This document shows positions 49,953-58,334 of a stretch of DNA of 64,000 bases, one piece after another; position 1 is the stretch's first letter, and each line of letters opens with the position of its first letter. Below the pieces are notes generated by a model, which saw nothing but the letters and a program-made list of their open reading frames with translations, ran no database searches and had not been told where the DNA came from. Source of the DNA: Actinomadura harenae (GTDB lineage Bacteria; Actinomycetota; Actinomycetes; Streptosporangiales; Streptosporangiaceae); NCBI RefSeq assembly GCF_003696215.1, contig NZ_RFFG01000017.1:56936-120935 (forward strand), given 5' to 3'. Made by a program: the position numbers and the translations under genes.

Positions 49953-50828
49953 ATGCCCCCTGCAAGATCATTCGCCAAGGCTGGAAAGCGCGCCAAAGCG
50001 CTGGAAAATGGACGTCCCCCACTCGACGCGGCGCGGTCGATATGGGATCTCATCGCGGTCGAACTGCGACGGCAGATCTACGTCCAGAGCACCTCGCAGG
50101 CACGGGTCGCCGAACTCCTCGGATGCTCGCGCAGCCACGTCACACGCCTGGTCAGTGGCACGCGCCACCTGAATCCGCACCACGCGATGATCCTGGACGA
50201 CACGTGGCGCCTCGAACGGCTCTTCACGCACCTCATCTCCCACGCCCTCGCCCGTCCCGACGACGACTGGCTCACCTCCCTCGCCGCCTACGAAGCGTCC
50301 GCGTCCCGCCTCCGCACCTGGGATCTCGGCATCATCCCGGGCCTGTGGCAAACGCCGGACTATGCGCGTGCGACCTTCGAGCGGGCTCACGCGGCGGGCC
50401 TGCTGGCCGACGTCGATCAGGCTCTGGAGCGTCGGCTCGAGCGGCAGGCGGCCGTGTGGAAGCGGGGCGACATGCCGCGTGTCTCTGCACTGTTGTCGTG
50501 GGTCGTCCTTGCCTCGCCGGTCGGGGGTGCGCGGGTCATGCGTGAGCAGCTCGCACATCTCCTGGAATTGGCGCAACGCCCCGGTGCGAGCGTGAGGGTT
50601 GTGGGACGCCACGTCGGTTGGCACATTGGCCATGACGGTTCCTTCCAGCTCCTCACGGTCGGCTCCGATGTCGCCTTCGCCGAGGCCCCCGGCATGGTCG
50701 GACATTTGGTGCTGGACCCTGACCGGGTGGAGCGGTATGCGCAGAAGATGGAGGAGGTCAATGATCTAGCCTGGTCTGCGACGGAGTCGTACTCGGCGAT
50801 TGAGAAAGCGATGGACGAATACCGATGA
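49953..50828 (+). CDS. WhiJ-like XRE regulator (HTH plus DUF5753), second module
   Basis: A 291-residue protein. It has an N-terminal basic stretch, HTH at about residues 34-80 (QARVAELLGCSRSHVTRLVS) and DUF5753 (SRLRTWDLGIIPGLWQTPDY, ERRLERQAAVWKRGD, GWHIGHDGSFQLLTVGSD). It is an evident paralogue of the protein at 5,278. The stop overlaps the DUF397 start in ATGA. It should pair with that DUF397 protein; the genes controlled are unknown. Confidence 0.92.
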   Translation: MPPARSFAKAGKRAKALENGRPPLDAARSIWDLIAVELRRQIYVQSTSQARVAELLGCSRSHVTRLVSGTRHLNPHHAMILDDTWRLERLFTHLISHALARPDDDWLTSLAAYEASASRLRTWDLGIIPGLWQTPDYARATFERAHAAGLLADVDQALERRLERQAAVWKRGDMPRVSALLSWVVLASPVGGARVMREQLAHLLELAQRPGASVRVVGRHVGWHIGHDGSFQLLTVGSDVAFAEAPGMVGHLVLDPDRVERYAQKMEEVNDLAWSATESYSAIEKAMDEYR

Positions 50829-51019
50829 TCGTTGAATGGCGCAAGGCGAGTCGTAGCACGTCAGAAGGCGGGGCATGTGTCGAGGTCGCCCGGCTGTCTC
50901 CCCGATCCGTAGGCATCCGCGACAGCAAGGACGCGGCAGGTCCGCGCCTCGCCCTGTCTCCGTCCGCCGCTCGCCGTCTCGCGGACGTGATCCGCGCCCG
51001 CGAGGGCGACGCGCTCTGA
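50825..51019 (+). CDS. DUF397 protein of the second module
   Basis: A 64-residue protein, MIVEWRKASRSTSEGGACVE, with SVGIRDSKDAAGPRLALSPS and a helical end RRLADVIRAREGDAL. It is a complete DUF397 protein, coupled to the WhiJ-like gene by a four-base overlap. Confidence 0.92.
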   Translation: MIVEWRKASRSTSEGGACVEVARLSPRSVGIRDSKDAAGPRLALSPSAARRLADVIRAREGDAL

Positions 51020-51249
51020 ACCTCGGGCGTCTCCCGCGCCGTCGTCCACGTGACAGAGCCGGGGCGGTGTGGCGTTGCCGCGGAGGTGGACGGCGGACGC
51101 GGGCCTCGCGTGAACGTGGGGCTGCTTTCCGATGTGCGGCGTGCCGTCGGATCGCTGCATGTTGTGGCTCCGATGCCGCGTTCCGGCGCCTCGATTCTTG
51201 CCCCGCCGGGTCTTGACCGGGTAGGTCGCGCAGCCGAGGGTGTTGATGC

Positions 51250-51267
51250 GGAGGGCGGACGCCCTCC
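51250..51267 (+). terminator. Possible terminator in the 51,020-51,317 gap
   Basis: GGAGGGC-GGAC-GCCCTCC, a 7-bp stem with tetraloop followed by TTCCCT. The rest of the 298-bp gap shows no gene. Confidence 0.45.
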
Positions 51268-51317
51268 TTCCCTGAATCGTGTGCCGGACCTTTGGCTTGA
51301 TCACGAAGGGCGGGAAC

Positions 51318-51596
51318 ATGGAGCAACCTCGCCGTGGGAGAGACGACCTGGCGGTTACGTTCTTCTGCAAGGACCCCGGTTCGAACCAGGACAACGAGTG
51401 TGCGGCGTTCTACAAGTCCAATCGGCGCTCGTGGATCGTGCAAGGGGACCGGCTGGGGCCGGACGTGGGTGACATGCTGAATGCCCTGGCAGAGCACGAG
51501 ACCTATCTCGAGATTCCGGACGCGCTGGCCGACCGGTTCGTGCATATGTACGTGAAGGAGCGCTATGGAGTTGATCTCTCCCAAGGCACGGGCTGA
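51318..51596 (+). CDS. Hypothetical small protein upstream of DUF6879 gene
   Basis: A 92-residue protein, MEQPRRGRDDLAVTFFCKDP, with CAAFYKSNRRSWIVQGDRLG and an acidic helical end. It has a GGGCGGG site before the ATG and overlaps the next gene by 32 bp, which suggests co-translation. Similar short proteins precede DUF6879 genes beside WhiJ-like regulators in actinomycetes (general knowledge, not checked here). No known fold. Confidence 0.75.
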   Translation: MEQPRRGRDDLAVTFFCKDPGSNQDNECAAFYKSNRRSWIVQGDRLGPDVGDMLNALAEHETYLEIPDALADRFVHMYVKERYGVDLSQGTG

Positions 51597-52083
51597 TCTG
51601 ATCAACGGAATCGCCCGTGAAGCCCTGCACCTGGAGATGCGCGACAACTACGGCATCGATCGGGAGCTGTTCGCGAACTGGCGGCAAGGTGACCGGGACG
51701 AAGTTCCCCGGACCTTGAAGCCGTGGTGCGATCGTGTGCGCGCCGGGGTTGCCGAGGGCAAGGTCTATCGTCGCATCTGCGTGGTTTCTGAGCCGCTGTC
51801 CGCGTACCAGCGATGGTGCTATGAGGCGACCAACGGTCTCAAGGTCGAGGCGGGGGAGGATCTGCGATGGGTCCCTCGCAACCTCACGTCCCGCATGGTC
51901 ATGCCGGGCAATGACTTCTGGCTGCTTGATGGTGAAGCCGTTCTCTTCAACGTATTTGATGGTTCTGACCTGCGAGCGGAGATTCAGTATCACGCCGATC
52001 CGTACGTGGTGAAGTCCTGTGGTGACATCTATTCGGCGTTGTGGGATATAGCCATTCCGCATCACGAATACCGCCCGGTCTGA
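51565..52083 (+). CDS. DUF6879 family protein
   Basis: A 172-residue protein. The N-terminal ALHLEMRDNYGIDRELFANW and YRRICVVSEPLSAYQRWCYE segments are typical of DUF6879: L-E-x-R-D-x-Y, W-x-x-G, R-x-R-V-V-x-E-P-x-S-x-Y. A beta-rich end (DFWLLDGEAVLFNVFDGSD) completes the domain. The function is unknown; family members usually lie next to DUF5753 regulators, as here, and are thought to take part in the same signalling unit. It ends 22 bp before that gene. Confidence 0.88.
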   Translation: MELISPKARADLINGIAREALHLEMRDNYGIDRELFANWRQGDRDEVPRTLKPWCDRVRAGVAEGKVYRRICVVSEPLSAYQRWCYEATNGLKVEAGEDLRWVPRNLTSRMVMPGNDFWLLDGEAVLFNVFDGSDLRAEIQYHADPYVVKSCGDIYSALWDIAIPHHEYRPV

Positions 52084-52105
52084 CCATCTTCTCGAATCCA
52101 CTGTT

Positions 52106-52954
52106 TTGTCCGAACAGGATCAGATTCAGGATGCTCGGAGGGCCTTCGGCAATCGTCTCCGTGGCCTCAGGCTGGACGCCGGCCTGAGCGGTGTCGATCT
52201 GGCCCGGCAATGCGGCTGGCACAAAAGTAAGATCTCCAAGATCGAGCATGGCACGCAGGTTCCCACCGAGTCGAACCTCAGGGCATGGGCGGACGCCTGC
52301 GGGGCCGTTGAACAGATTCCCGAGCTGATCGCCTCACATCGTCAACTCGATGAGATGTGGGAGGAGTACCGGCACGCATTCAGGGCGGGACTCAACCAGC
52401 AGAGTGCCCGTATAAGGCCCTTGTACGAGCGGACGAAACTGGTTCGGGCGTACGAGTCTCAGACGATTCCAGGCTTCCTCCAAACGCGGGACTACACACG
52501 CGCCGTCGTGGCGGACGTGTCCCGCTTCCACGGGCTTGCCGAGGACGTGGACCTGGTAGCTGGCGGCAGGATGAATCGTCGCCGCGTTCTGGAGTCCGCC
52601 AGGTGTGCGTACTCATTTGTCGTGGAGGCCCCTGCGCTGTACGCGGTGCGGGGCGGTGTACCCGCGATGCTGGAGCAACTGGACTACATTGAACGCGCCG
52701 CGTCGTTCCCGAATGTCGCTTTGGGGATCATCCCGTTGGGAAGTCATCGGAACATCTGGCCGGGCGAAGGCTTCTACGTCTACGACGACGTGCTCGTGCG
52801 CAGTGAGCACTGGACGGGCGGCTATCGGACCAAACGTCCAAGTGAGATCGCCATCTACCTTCGCTTCTTCAACCTGCTCCGTGATCAAGCCGTGTACGGA
52901 GACGCGGCACGGGCGGAGCTCGAGACCGCCCGCAGGCGACTTCGGGGAACTTGA
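52106..52954 (+). CDS. WhiJ-like XRE regulator (HTH plus DUF5753), third module
   Basis: A 282-residue protein, TTG start. HTH at about residues 12-65 (GNRLRGLRLDAGLSGVDLAR, KSKISKIEHGTQVPTES), DUF5753 after it (YESQTIPGFLQTRDYTRAVV, LGIIPLGSHRNIWPGEGFYV). It belongs to the other DUF5753 branch, paired with DUF6879 instead of directly with DUF397, although a DUF397-like gene follows at 53,326. Its TGA overlaps a TTG of the next frame. Confidence 0.9.
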   Translation: MSEQDQIQDARRAFGNRLRGLRLDAGLSGVDLARQCGWHKSKISKIEHGTQVPTESNLRAWADACGAVEQIPELIASHRQLDEMWEEYRHAFRAGLNQQSARIRPLYERTKLVRAYESQTIPGFLQTRDYTRAVVADVSRFHGLAEDVDLVAGGRMNRRRVLESARCAYSFVVEAPALYAVRGGVPAMLEQLDYIERAASFPNVALGIIPLGSHRNIWPGEGFYVYDDVLVRSEHWTGGYRTKRPSEIAIYLRFFNLLRDQAVYGDAARAELETARRRLRGT

Positions 52955-53001
52955 AGCAACTTTCTGGCCGGTGCCACGGGGGCGCTCCTAACGTTCAGAT
53001 C

Positions 53002-53229
53002 ATGAATCGGCGGGCCACCAACACACATCGACAAGAACAAGATCTGTCTCGTTGGGATGCCCCCTATCGGGACACCAGGGACGGGTTGTGGAAAGTGGCC
53101 CTCCGGAAGCCGTTGACCGAACCCCAGATCAAGGCCGGACTGTTGTCGTTCGTCGCCGCGATCCACAGGGATGAGCTGCGGGACATGCAGCTTCGGGAGG
53201 ATGCCCGGGCAGGGCTGCTCCAGGAGTGA
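53002..53229 (+). CDS. Hypothetical protein, 75 residues
   Basis: MNRRATNTHRQEQDLSRWDA from ATG 53002; a TTG at 52951 overlapping the previous stop (TTGA) would extend it by 17 residues. The product is helical and charged (REDARAGLLQE end), soluble, with no recognised domain. It belongs to the DUF6879/DUF5753 gene string by position. Confidence 0.6.
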   Translation: MNRRATNTHRQEQDLSRWDAPYRDTRDGLWKVALRKPLTEPQIKAGLLSFVAAIHRDELRDMQLREDARAGLLQE

Positions 53230-53325
53230 TGTCGAGTTCGGGTGAACTCTGAGAAGGATTCCCACTCGGGGTATATGTCACGGAAAAGTCGGTCCCGGGT
53301 TTAATTCGAGAGCGGGAGAACCCTC

Positions 53326-53544
53326 GTGGTCGAAAAGAATCGCTACATGTTCAAGGTCAGCACGTTGTGCAACGGCGAGGACTCCGGGTGCGGGTGCGTG
53401 GAGGTCGCCGTCAACCTCGCCGACGCCGAAACCGGCGGGACGATCGGACTTCGAGATTCCAAGACCGGGATCACCTCCGTCTTCACCCGCCACGAATGGG
53501 AGGGGTTCATTCGTGGCGTGAAGGCCGGAGAGTTCGACATCTGA
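53326..53544 (+). CDS. DUF397-like protein of the third module
   Basis: A 72-residue protein with GTG start. The C-terminal GGTIGLRDSKTGITSVFTRH and WEGFIRGVKAGEFD fit DUF397, while the N-terminus replaces the W-R-K-S-S stretch with YMFKVSTLCNGEDSGCGCVE. The Cys-rich start (three Cys within ten residues) is unusual for DUF397. A terminator follows 15 bp after the stop. Confidence 0.85.
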   Translation: MVEKNRYMFKVSTLCNGEDSGCGCVEVAVNLADAETGGTIGLRDSKTGITSVFTRHEWEGFIRGVKAGEFDI

Positions 53545-53558
53545 TCAACGCCGACGAG

Positions 53559-53598
53559 CGGCCCGGTTCTCTCCGTCCGAGCTGAGGGAACCGGGCCG
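53559..53598 (+). terminator. Terminator after the third module
   Basis: CGGCCCGGTTC (53559-53569) and GAACCGGGCCG (53588-53598), a perfect 11-bp stem with an 18-nt loop. Confidence 0.7.
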
Positions 53599-53601
53599 TC
53601 C

Positions 53602-54066
53602 GTGACTTCGGGGGTGTGCATGGTGCGGAGCGTGCGGCGGATGCCGGAGTTTGATTGGGACGGCTGGGAGAAGACCGTCCCGACCGAGTGGAAGGACAGG
53701 CGTCTGCACTGGCATTGCCACTCGTGCCGGATGGAAGGGGAGACATACGGGAACGAGGCGGCGCGGCGCGATCTGGCCACCGAGTACGCCCCGAAGCTGA
53801 TCAGGGATTGGCTGCGGAAACCGGTTCGGACGGTCCGGCGAGTGGCCATGGTGCCGGAGGACGGCGTCGCGTGGCTGCGGGAGCAGTGGGCCCCGATCAG
53901 GGCTCAGGCCGGGGAGGAGGCCGAGGCCATCCCGGACGCGGCCCGGTTCGGCCGGGCGGAACACGCTCTGCGGGGTGGCGCCGACGTGTGCTGGGGGTTC
54001 TGGCTGAACGGCTCAACGCATCTGCATCTGGCAATCGTCGGCACCTCGGAGGCGTGCCACGCCTGA
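53602..54066 (+). CDS. Hypothetical protein with possible zinc-binding segment
   Basis: About 154 residues (GTG at 53602; ATG at 53620 or 53641 possible). It includes RRLHWHCHSCRMEGETYG, a His/Cys cluster (H-x-H-C-H-x-C) that could bind metal but is not a standard finger. The remainder is helical and Trp-rich (YAPKLIRDWLRKPVRTVRRV, WLREQWAPIRAQAGEEAEA), with ADVCWGFWLNGSTHLHLAIV at the end. No family is recognised. It starts close behind the terminator. Confidence 0.6.
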   Translation: MTSGVCMVRSVRRMPEFDWDGWEKTVPTEWKDRRLHWHCHSCRMEGETYGNEAARRDLATEYAPKLIRDWLRKPVRTVRRVAMVPEDGVAWLREQWAPIRAQAGEEAEAIPDAARFGRAEHALRGGADVCWGFWLNGSTHLHLAIVGTSEACHA

Positions 54067-54086
54067 GCCGTCGTCCGTCCCCTCTG

Positions 54087-55370
54087 TCACGCTCGTGCGT
54101 AGGTGGCGATGACCTGGTCGCAGGACGGGGAGTGCTGGTTGACCGGGACCTCGACGGGTTCGCCTCCGGGCACGGTTCCCGGGGCGGTGAGCTCGGTGGA
54201 GGTCAGCATCTGCTGTGGCATGCCCGGGCGGGTGGGGGCCCAGGTGACGCAAAGGACGCGGAAGGCGGCCGTGTCGAGTTTGCCCAGAGGGGACGCCGTC
54301 GGGCTGGTGACGCGCACCTTGGTGAACGGGGCGGACGGCGCGACGACCTGGCCCCGCTCGTCGATCGGCTCGGCACGCAGGCCCCCGGACGGCATCATCG
54401 GGGTGAGCGCATCGGCCGTGCCGAGCACGCTGACCTTCACGTTCCGGACGCGTCCGGCGTCAGGGCCGGAGAAGGCGAGGATGTCGTAGGCCACCGAGCT
54501 CGGCGGGACGACCATCATCCCCTTGTCGCTGCCGAGGGCCGCCCGCACCTGAACGCCGGGGAGCTCGCCGCCCTTCTCGTCCAGCGCGACGAACGCCAGC
54601 TGTGGTGCGGTGGGCTTCGCGCCGTGGTTGCCGATCCCGAGCGTCTGGTCCACGTATCCCGGCTTGCTCAGCGGCTGGTAGCGGAACTCCAACACGCCTG
54701 ACTTCTGCGGGCCGGCGTCGTGGTGTGTCCGTCCCCACGGGAGGAACACCTGCCCTGTCACGGCCGCGAACAGGACGAGCGCGAGACCGGCCGTCCCCGC
54801 GTAGGAGCCCACGCGTGCGATACGGGACGGCGTCGGGCGTACGAGCAGGTCGGGCCGGGGGGCGGCGCGGAACCTCTCGGCCTCGGCGATGAGCTCCTCG
54901 GCCGGGACGCCCAGCCAGCGGACGGCGGGGGCGATGGGACCGCCGTACCGATCGAGGTTGCGGCGCGCGAGGAGGACGTTGCCGCGCGGACGAAGGTCGC
55001 GGACCTGGTCCGGCTCCACCAACTGGACGACCAGGCGCGGTGTTGAGCCGACCGTCCGCACACCCACCTCGGACACGTTCGACCAGGGAACGAACATGTC
55101 GTACGCGTGCCAGGTGATCCCCGCGGCCGACAACGTGAACCCACGCTGCTTCCGGTAAGCCGCGACCAGGCTCGCTCCCTCTATCAGGAACACCCCCACA
55201 GCCCAGGGGACAGGAACGGACTGGTGCGCGTGAACGCCCGCGATCAGCCAGGCGACTATGAACGCGATCCAGGCCAAGGAGCTCAGCCAGGGCCAGGGAG
55301 AGCGGTAGGAGACGCGTCGTTCCGCCGTACCCGTGGCGGCCGTCTCGTTCGCGGCGGCCGTCTCGCTCAT
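54087..55370 (-). CDS. Membrane protein with PH-like and large outside domain, unknown
   Basis: A 427-residue protein. Two N-terminal membrane segments (LSSLAWIAFIVAWLIAGVHA; WAVGVFLIEGASLVAAY) precede a PH-like cytoplasmic domain (GFTLSAAGITWHAYDMFVPW, VSEVGVRTVGSTPRLVVQL). A third segment at about 190-210 (AGTAGLALVLFAAVTGQVFL) leads to an outside beta-rich domain of about 215 residues with two Cys (FRVLCVTW; SPSCDQ). This split suggests a sensor or an envelope factor. No named family. Confidence 0.75.
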   Translation of the reverse strand: MSETAAANETAATGTAERRVSYRSPWPWLSSLAWIAFIVAWLIAGVHAHQSVPVPWAVGVFLIEGASLVAAYRKQRGFTLSAAGITWHAYDMFVPWSNVSEVGVRTVGSTPRLVVQLVEPDQVRDLRPRGNVLLARRNLDRYGGPIAPAVRWLGVPAEELIAEAERFRAAPRPDLLVRPTPSRIARVGSYAGTAGLALVLFAAVTGQVFLPWGRTHHDAGPQKSGVLEFRYQPLSKPGYVDQTLGIGNHGAKPTAPQLAFVALDEKGGELPGVQVRAALGSDKGMMVVPPSSVAYDILAFSGPDAGRVRNVKVSVLGTADALTPMMPSGGLRAEPIDERGQVVAPSAPFTKVRVTSPTASPLGKLDTAAFRVLCVTWAPTRPGMPQQMLTSTELTAPGTVPGGEPVEVPVNQHSPSCDQVIATYARA

Positions 55371-55525
55371 GCGTGCTCCCTGGCCGCGTTCGTAAGAGGA
55401 CGGCTGATCATACGAACGCTGATGATCACGCGTCAGCCTGGATTTCTGGCCTCATGCGGTCACCGGGAACCATTGCGGCGACGGGGCTGGGTGGGCGTTC
55501 CCGGCCGGCCCCGTCCGGGCGTGGG

Positions 55526-56326
55526 TTACGTCGGGAACTCGCCCTTGGTGACGTTGGCGTCGATGAGCCCGAACGTCTCGCCCTGCGGGGCCGTGACGAT
55601 GGCCATTCGGCCGACGGGTGAGTCCGTCGCCGGCATGAGCACCGATCCGCCCAGTTCCGTGACCCGGCTGACGCCGGTGTCGACGCCGTCGAACTGGAAC
55701 CAGGTCAGCCAGTAGCTGGGCATCGGCTCGCCGGGCATGAGGGTGTCGTCGTTCATGCCGCCGACGCCGTCGGTGCCGCCGGGCGGGGTGAACAGCGCGT
55801 ACCTCATGGTCTTGCCGTCGCCGATGTCGGTGTAGGTGTAGCCGAAGACGTCGGCGTAGAAGCGCTTCGCGGCGTCGAGCTGCCGGGTGTGCAGTTCGTT
55901 CCAGGAGTAGGAGCCGTGCTCGTTGTGCACGGCGGCGCCGATGTGCCTCCGGGCCTGCCAGATGCCGAAGACTCCGCCGGTGGTGTCCGCGGTGACGGCC
56001 ATCCGCCCTTCCTCGAGCACGTCGAACGCGGGCGCGATCACCTCGCCGCCCAGGCTGGTCACCTTCGTGGTGATCGCGTCGACGTCGTCGGCGGCGATGT
56101 AGGTCGTCCACACCGAGGACATCCCGGGCTGCGGCTTGGGGCCGATGCCCGCGGCGGCATCGCCGTTCTTCTTGGCGATGAGGTACCCGCCGACCTCTTC
56201 GCCGCCGCCCTCGATCGTCCAGCCGAACAGGGCGGCGTAGAACTCGCTCGCCTTCGCCGGGTCGTCCACCTGGCAGTCCACCCAGCAGGGGGTTCCTTGC
56301 GGCCAGGGCTCGGAACGTACAGGCAT
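55526..56326 (-). CDS. VOC-family (glyoxalase-like) protein, two domains
   Basis: A 266-residue protein with two vicinal-oxygen-chelate modules: residues 10-125 (PCWVDCQVDDPAKASEFYAA, LFGWTIEGGG) and 140-262 (WNELHTRQLDAAKRFYADVF, PTYWLT-like SYWLTWFQFDGVD). Such proteins bind hydroxylated or drug-like ligands or perform glyoxalase and dioxygenase chemistry. The metal ligands are only partly kept, so it may be a binding or resistance protein. It is monocistronic. Confidence 0.9.
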   Translation of the reverse strand: MPVRSEPWPQGTPCWVDCQVDDPAKASEFYAALFGWTIEGGGEEVGGYLIAKKNGDAAAGIGPKPQPGMSSVWTTYIAADDVDAITTKVTSLGGEVIAPAFDVLEEGRMAVTADTTGGVFGIWQARRHIGAAVHNEHGSYSWNELHTRQLDAAKRFYADVFGYTYTDIGDGKTMRYALFTPPGGTDGVGGMNDDTLMPGEPMPSYWLTWFQFDGVDTGVSRVTELGGSVLMPATDSPVGRMAIVTAPQGETFGLIDANVTKGEFPT

Positions 56327-56529
56327 CGTTTCTCCGTTCTGCGCATTCGGTTGCTCGCGACCGCCGGCTGATCCCTCTCACGCCTCAGCGGCGTTACTTG
56401 CACAGCGTAACGAGAGTGTTACGGAGAGCGAGATGGCGGGGGTGGGCATTGCCCGGCACGGGGGTGAGATGCGCAGAGGGTGGTGCTGGCTGTTCTAGGT
56501 CGTGGGGGTCTGCTTGGCGGGGCCGGGGG

Positions 56530-57237
56530 TCACCAGGCGCGGACGGCTTCGACCAGCTTGGCGGGGGAGTCGTTCCAGGGGGCGCCGTGGCCTGGGAGGA
56601 CCCAGGACGCCGGGAGTTCGGCGATCCGGTCGAGGGACGACATCGCCCCGGACGGGTCGTCGGTGAAGGGTGCGGGCTGCGGGCCCTTGCGTCCGGTGAG
56701 GACGTGCCGGGTCGTCAGGGCGTCGCCGACGAAGAGGGCGCCGGCGAGCGGGACGCGCACCGAGACGCTCCCCCGGGAGTGTCCCGGCGTGCCCACGATC
56801 ACCGGGCTTCCGGGCAGGTCGAGGACGTCGCCGTCCTGGACCTCGTTGACCTTGCCGACGTAGTGGGGGCGCAGGCCGTTCTTGCTGATGGCGTAGCTGA
56901 AGAACCCGATGGTCGGGGCGAGGCGCATCGGCTTGAAGGAGACCTCGGACTTCTCTCCCTGGCGGGCCCGGTCGGCGTCGGCGGCGTGCACGAACACCGG
57001 GACGCCGTGGTCGGCGCGCAGGCGCTCGGCGAAGCCGAGGTGGTCGGTGTCGCCGTGGGTCAGGACGACGCCGCGGATGTCGTCCACGGACTTGCCCAGG
57101 GTGTGGAGCTCGCGCTGCAGGTCCCGCCAGTGGCCGGGCAGGCCCGCGTCGATGAGCGTGATGCCCTCGTCGGTGTCGATGAGGTGGCACGCCACGATGT
57201 CGTTGCCGAGACGGTGCAGGTGAGGGGCGAGCTTCAT
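56530..57237 (-). CDS. Metallo-beta-lactamase-fold hydrolase
   Basis: A 235-residue protein. Metal motif VVLTHGDTDHLG (H-x-D-x-D-H), second site GTPGHSRGSVSV, and VLPGHGAPW. It matches the general MBL class that includes glyoxalase II, lactonases and quorum-quenching enzymes; true beta-lactamase is unlikely. It is divergent from the TetR gene, with a palindrome between, and so probably repressed by it. Confidence 0.9.
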   Translation of the reverse strand: MKLAPHLHRLGNDIVACHLIDTDEGITLIDAGLPGHWRDLQRELHTLGKSVDDIRGVVLTHGDTDHLGFAERLRADHGVPVFVHAADADRARQGEKSEVSFKPMRLAPTIGFFSYAISKNGLRPHYVGKVNEVQDGDVLDLPGSPVIVGTPGHSRGSVSVRVPLAGALFVGDALTTRHVLTGRKGPQPAPFTDDPSGAMSSLDRIAELPASWVLPGHGAPWNDSPAKLVEAVRAW

Positions 57238-57281
57238 GGGAATGCCTTCCGGGAATCTGGGTGAAGCACCAACGATGGCTA

Positions 57282-57293
57282 AGCTATATAGCT
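57282..57293. promoter_or_regulatory. Palindromic operator between MBL and TetR genes
   Basis: AGCTATATAGCT, a perfect 12-bp palindrome, flanked by direct repeats of GATGGCTAA at 57274 and 57295. The A/T-rich stretch stands out in this genome and should hold both divergent promoters. Confidence 0.7.
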
Positions 57294-57336
57294 ATGATGG
57301 CTAACGTCAATAGCTTTCCTTGTGGGAGGACGACCG

Positions 57337-57867
57337 ATGCCGACACCTGAGAAGACCTCGCTCCGCCAGATCGTCGCCGCGGGCCGCGAACTGCTGGAGG
57401 CGGACGGCCCGCAGGGGCTGACGATGCAGAGCGTCGCCGAGCGGGTGGGCGTCCGCGCCCCGTCCCTGTACAAGCGCGTCGGCAACCGGGCCGCCCTGCT
57501 CACCGCGGTCGCCGAGGCCACCATCGACGACCTGACCGCCCGGCTGGAGGCGACCGACGGGACCCTCGAAGGGCTCGTGCGCGGCTACCGCACGTTCGCC
57601 CACGACTGGCCGGAGGGGTTCCGGCTGATGCTCTCCGCCGACCCGCCGCCCGAGATCCTCGCCCGCGCCGCCGCCCCGATCCTCACCGCCTCGAAGCGGC
57701 TCGTCGAGGAGCCGGAGGCGCTCAACGCCGCCCGCCTGGTGGTCGCCTGGGCCACCGGCTTCGTCGGCATGGAGCTCATCAGCGCCTTCCACCTCGGAGG
57801 CGATGTCGACGAGGCCTTCGAATACGGCCTCGCCGGCATCCGCCGAGCCCTGACGAAGGACTCCTGA
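57337..57867 (+). CDS. TetR/AcrR family regulator
   Basis: A 176-residue protein from ATG 57337, with GGGAGGA 7 nt upstream. The helix-turn-helix is at about residues 10-52 (SVAERVGVRAPSLYKRVGNR); the C-terminal domain is of the TetR_C WHG type (FAHDWPEGFRLMLSADPPPE, GFVGMELISAFHLGGDVDEA). It probably represses the divergent MBL-fold hydrolase gene. Confidence 0.9.
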   Translation: MPTPEKTSLRQIVAAGRELLEADGPQGLTMQSVAERVGVRAPSLYKRVGNRAALLTAVAEATIDDLTARLEATDGTLEGLVRGYRTFAHDWPEGFRLMLSADPPPEILARAAAPILTASKRLVEEPEALNAARLVVAWATGFVGMELISAFHLGGDVDEAFEYGLAGIRRALTKDS

Positions 57868-57895
57868 CCCGCAGGACTCCTGACCCGGGGGACGG

Positions 57896-58288
57896 TCAGG
57901 GGAGGAGGCCCTGGTGGCGGGCGGTGGTGACGGCGGCGGTGCGGGTGTGGCTGTCGAGTTTGCGCATGGCGGAGCGCAGGTAGCTCTTCACGGTCTCGGG
58001 GAGGAGGCCGAGGCGGGCGGCGGCCTCGGCGTTCGTGCAGCCCAGGGCCACCTGGGCGAGGACGTCGAGTTCGCGGGGCGACAGCCGGGGGCGGTGGGCC
58101 CGGCCCGGTGGGGTCGCCCCGGCGGCGGCCAGGCGGCGGGACGCGGCGCGCAGGCGGTCGCGGACCTCGTCGTCCGCGACCCGCTCGGCCAGTTCCAGCA
58201 GCTCGGCGCGCACCGCCCGCACCTCCTCCCACCCGGGGTGGGAGGGCAGGACGGCGGTGCGCGTCGTGCCGGCGTCCTGCTCGTCCAT
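57896..58288 (-). CDS. LuxR-type HTH regulator without receiver
   Basis: About 130 residues from ATG 58288 (ATG 58300 and an upstream frame are possible). The N-terminal helical part is RAVRAELLELAERVADDEVR; the GerE HTH is LSPRELDVLAQVALGCTNAE, ARLGLLPETVKSYLRSAMRK. There is no receiver or sensor domain, so it is a stand-alone DNA-binding protein. It ends 28 bp from the convergent TetR gene and starts 46 bp before the leftward acyl-CoA synthetase gene's end. Confidence 0.85.
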   Translation of the reverse strand: MDEQDAGTTRTAVLPSHPGWEEVRAVRAELLELAERVADDEVRDRLRAASRRLAAAGATPPGRAHRPRLSPRELDVLAQVALGCTNAEAAARLGLLPETVKSYLRSAMRKLDSHTRTAAVTTARHQGLLP

Positions 58289-58334
58289 GCACGTCAGCAT
58301 GCCTCGAACGGCGGGGAACGCCAACCGGGGACGG

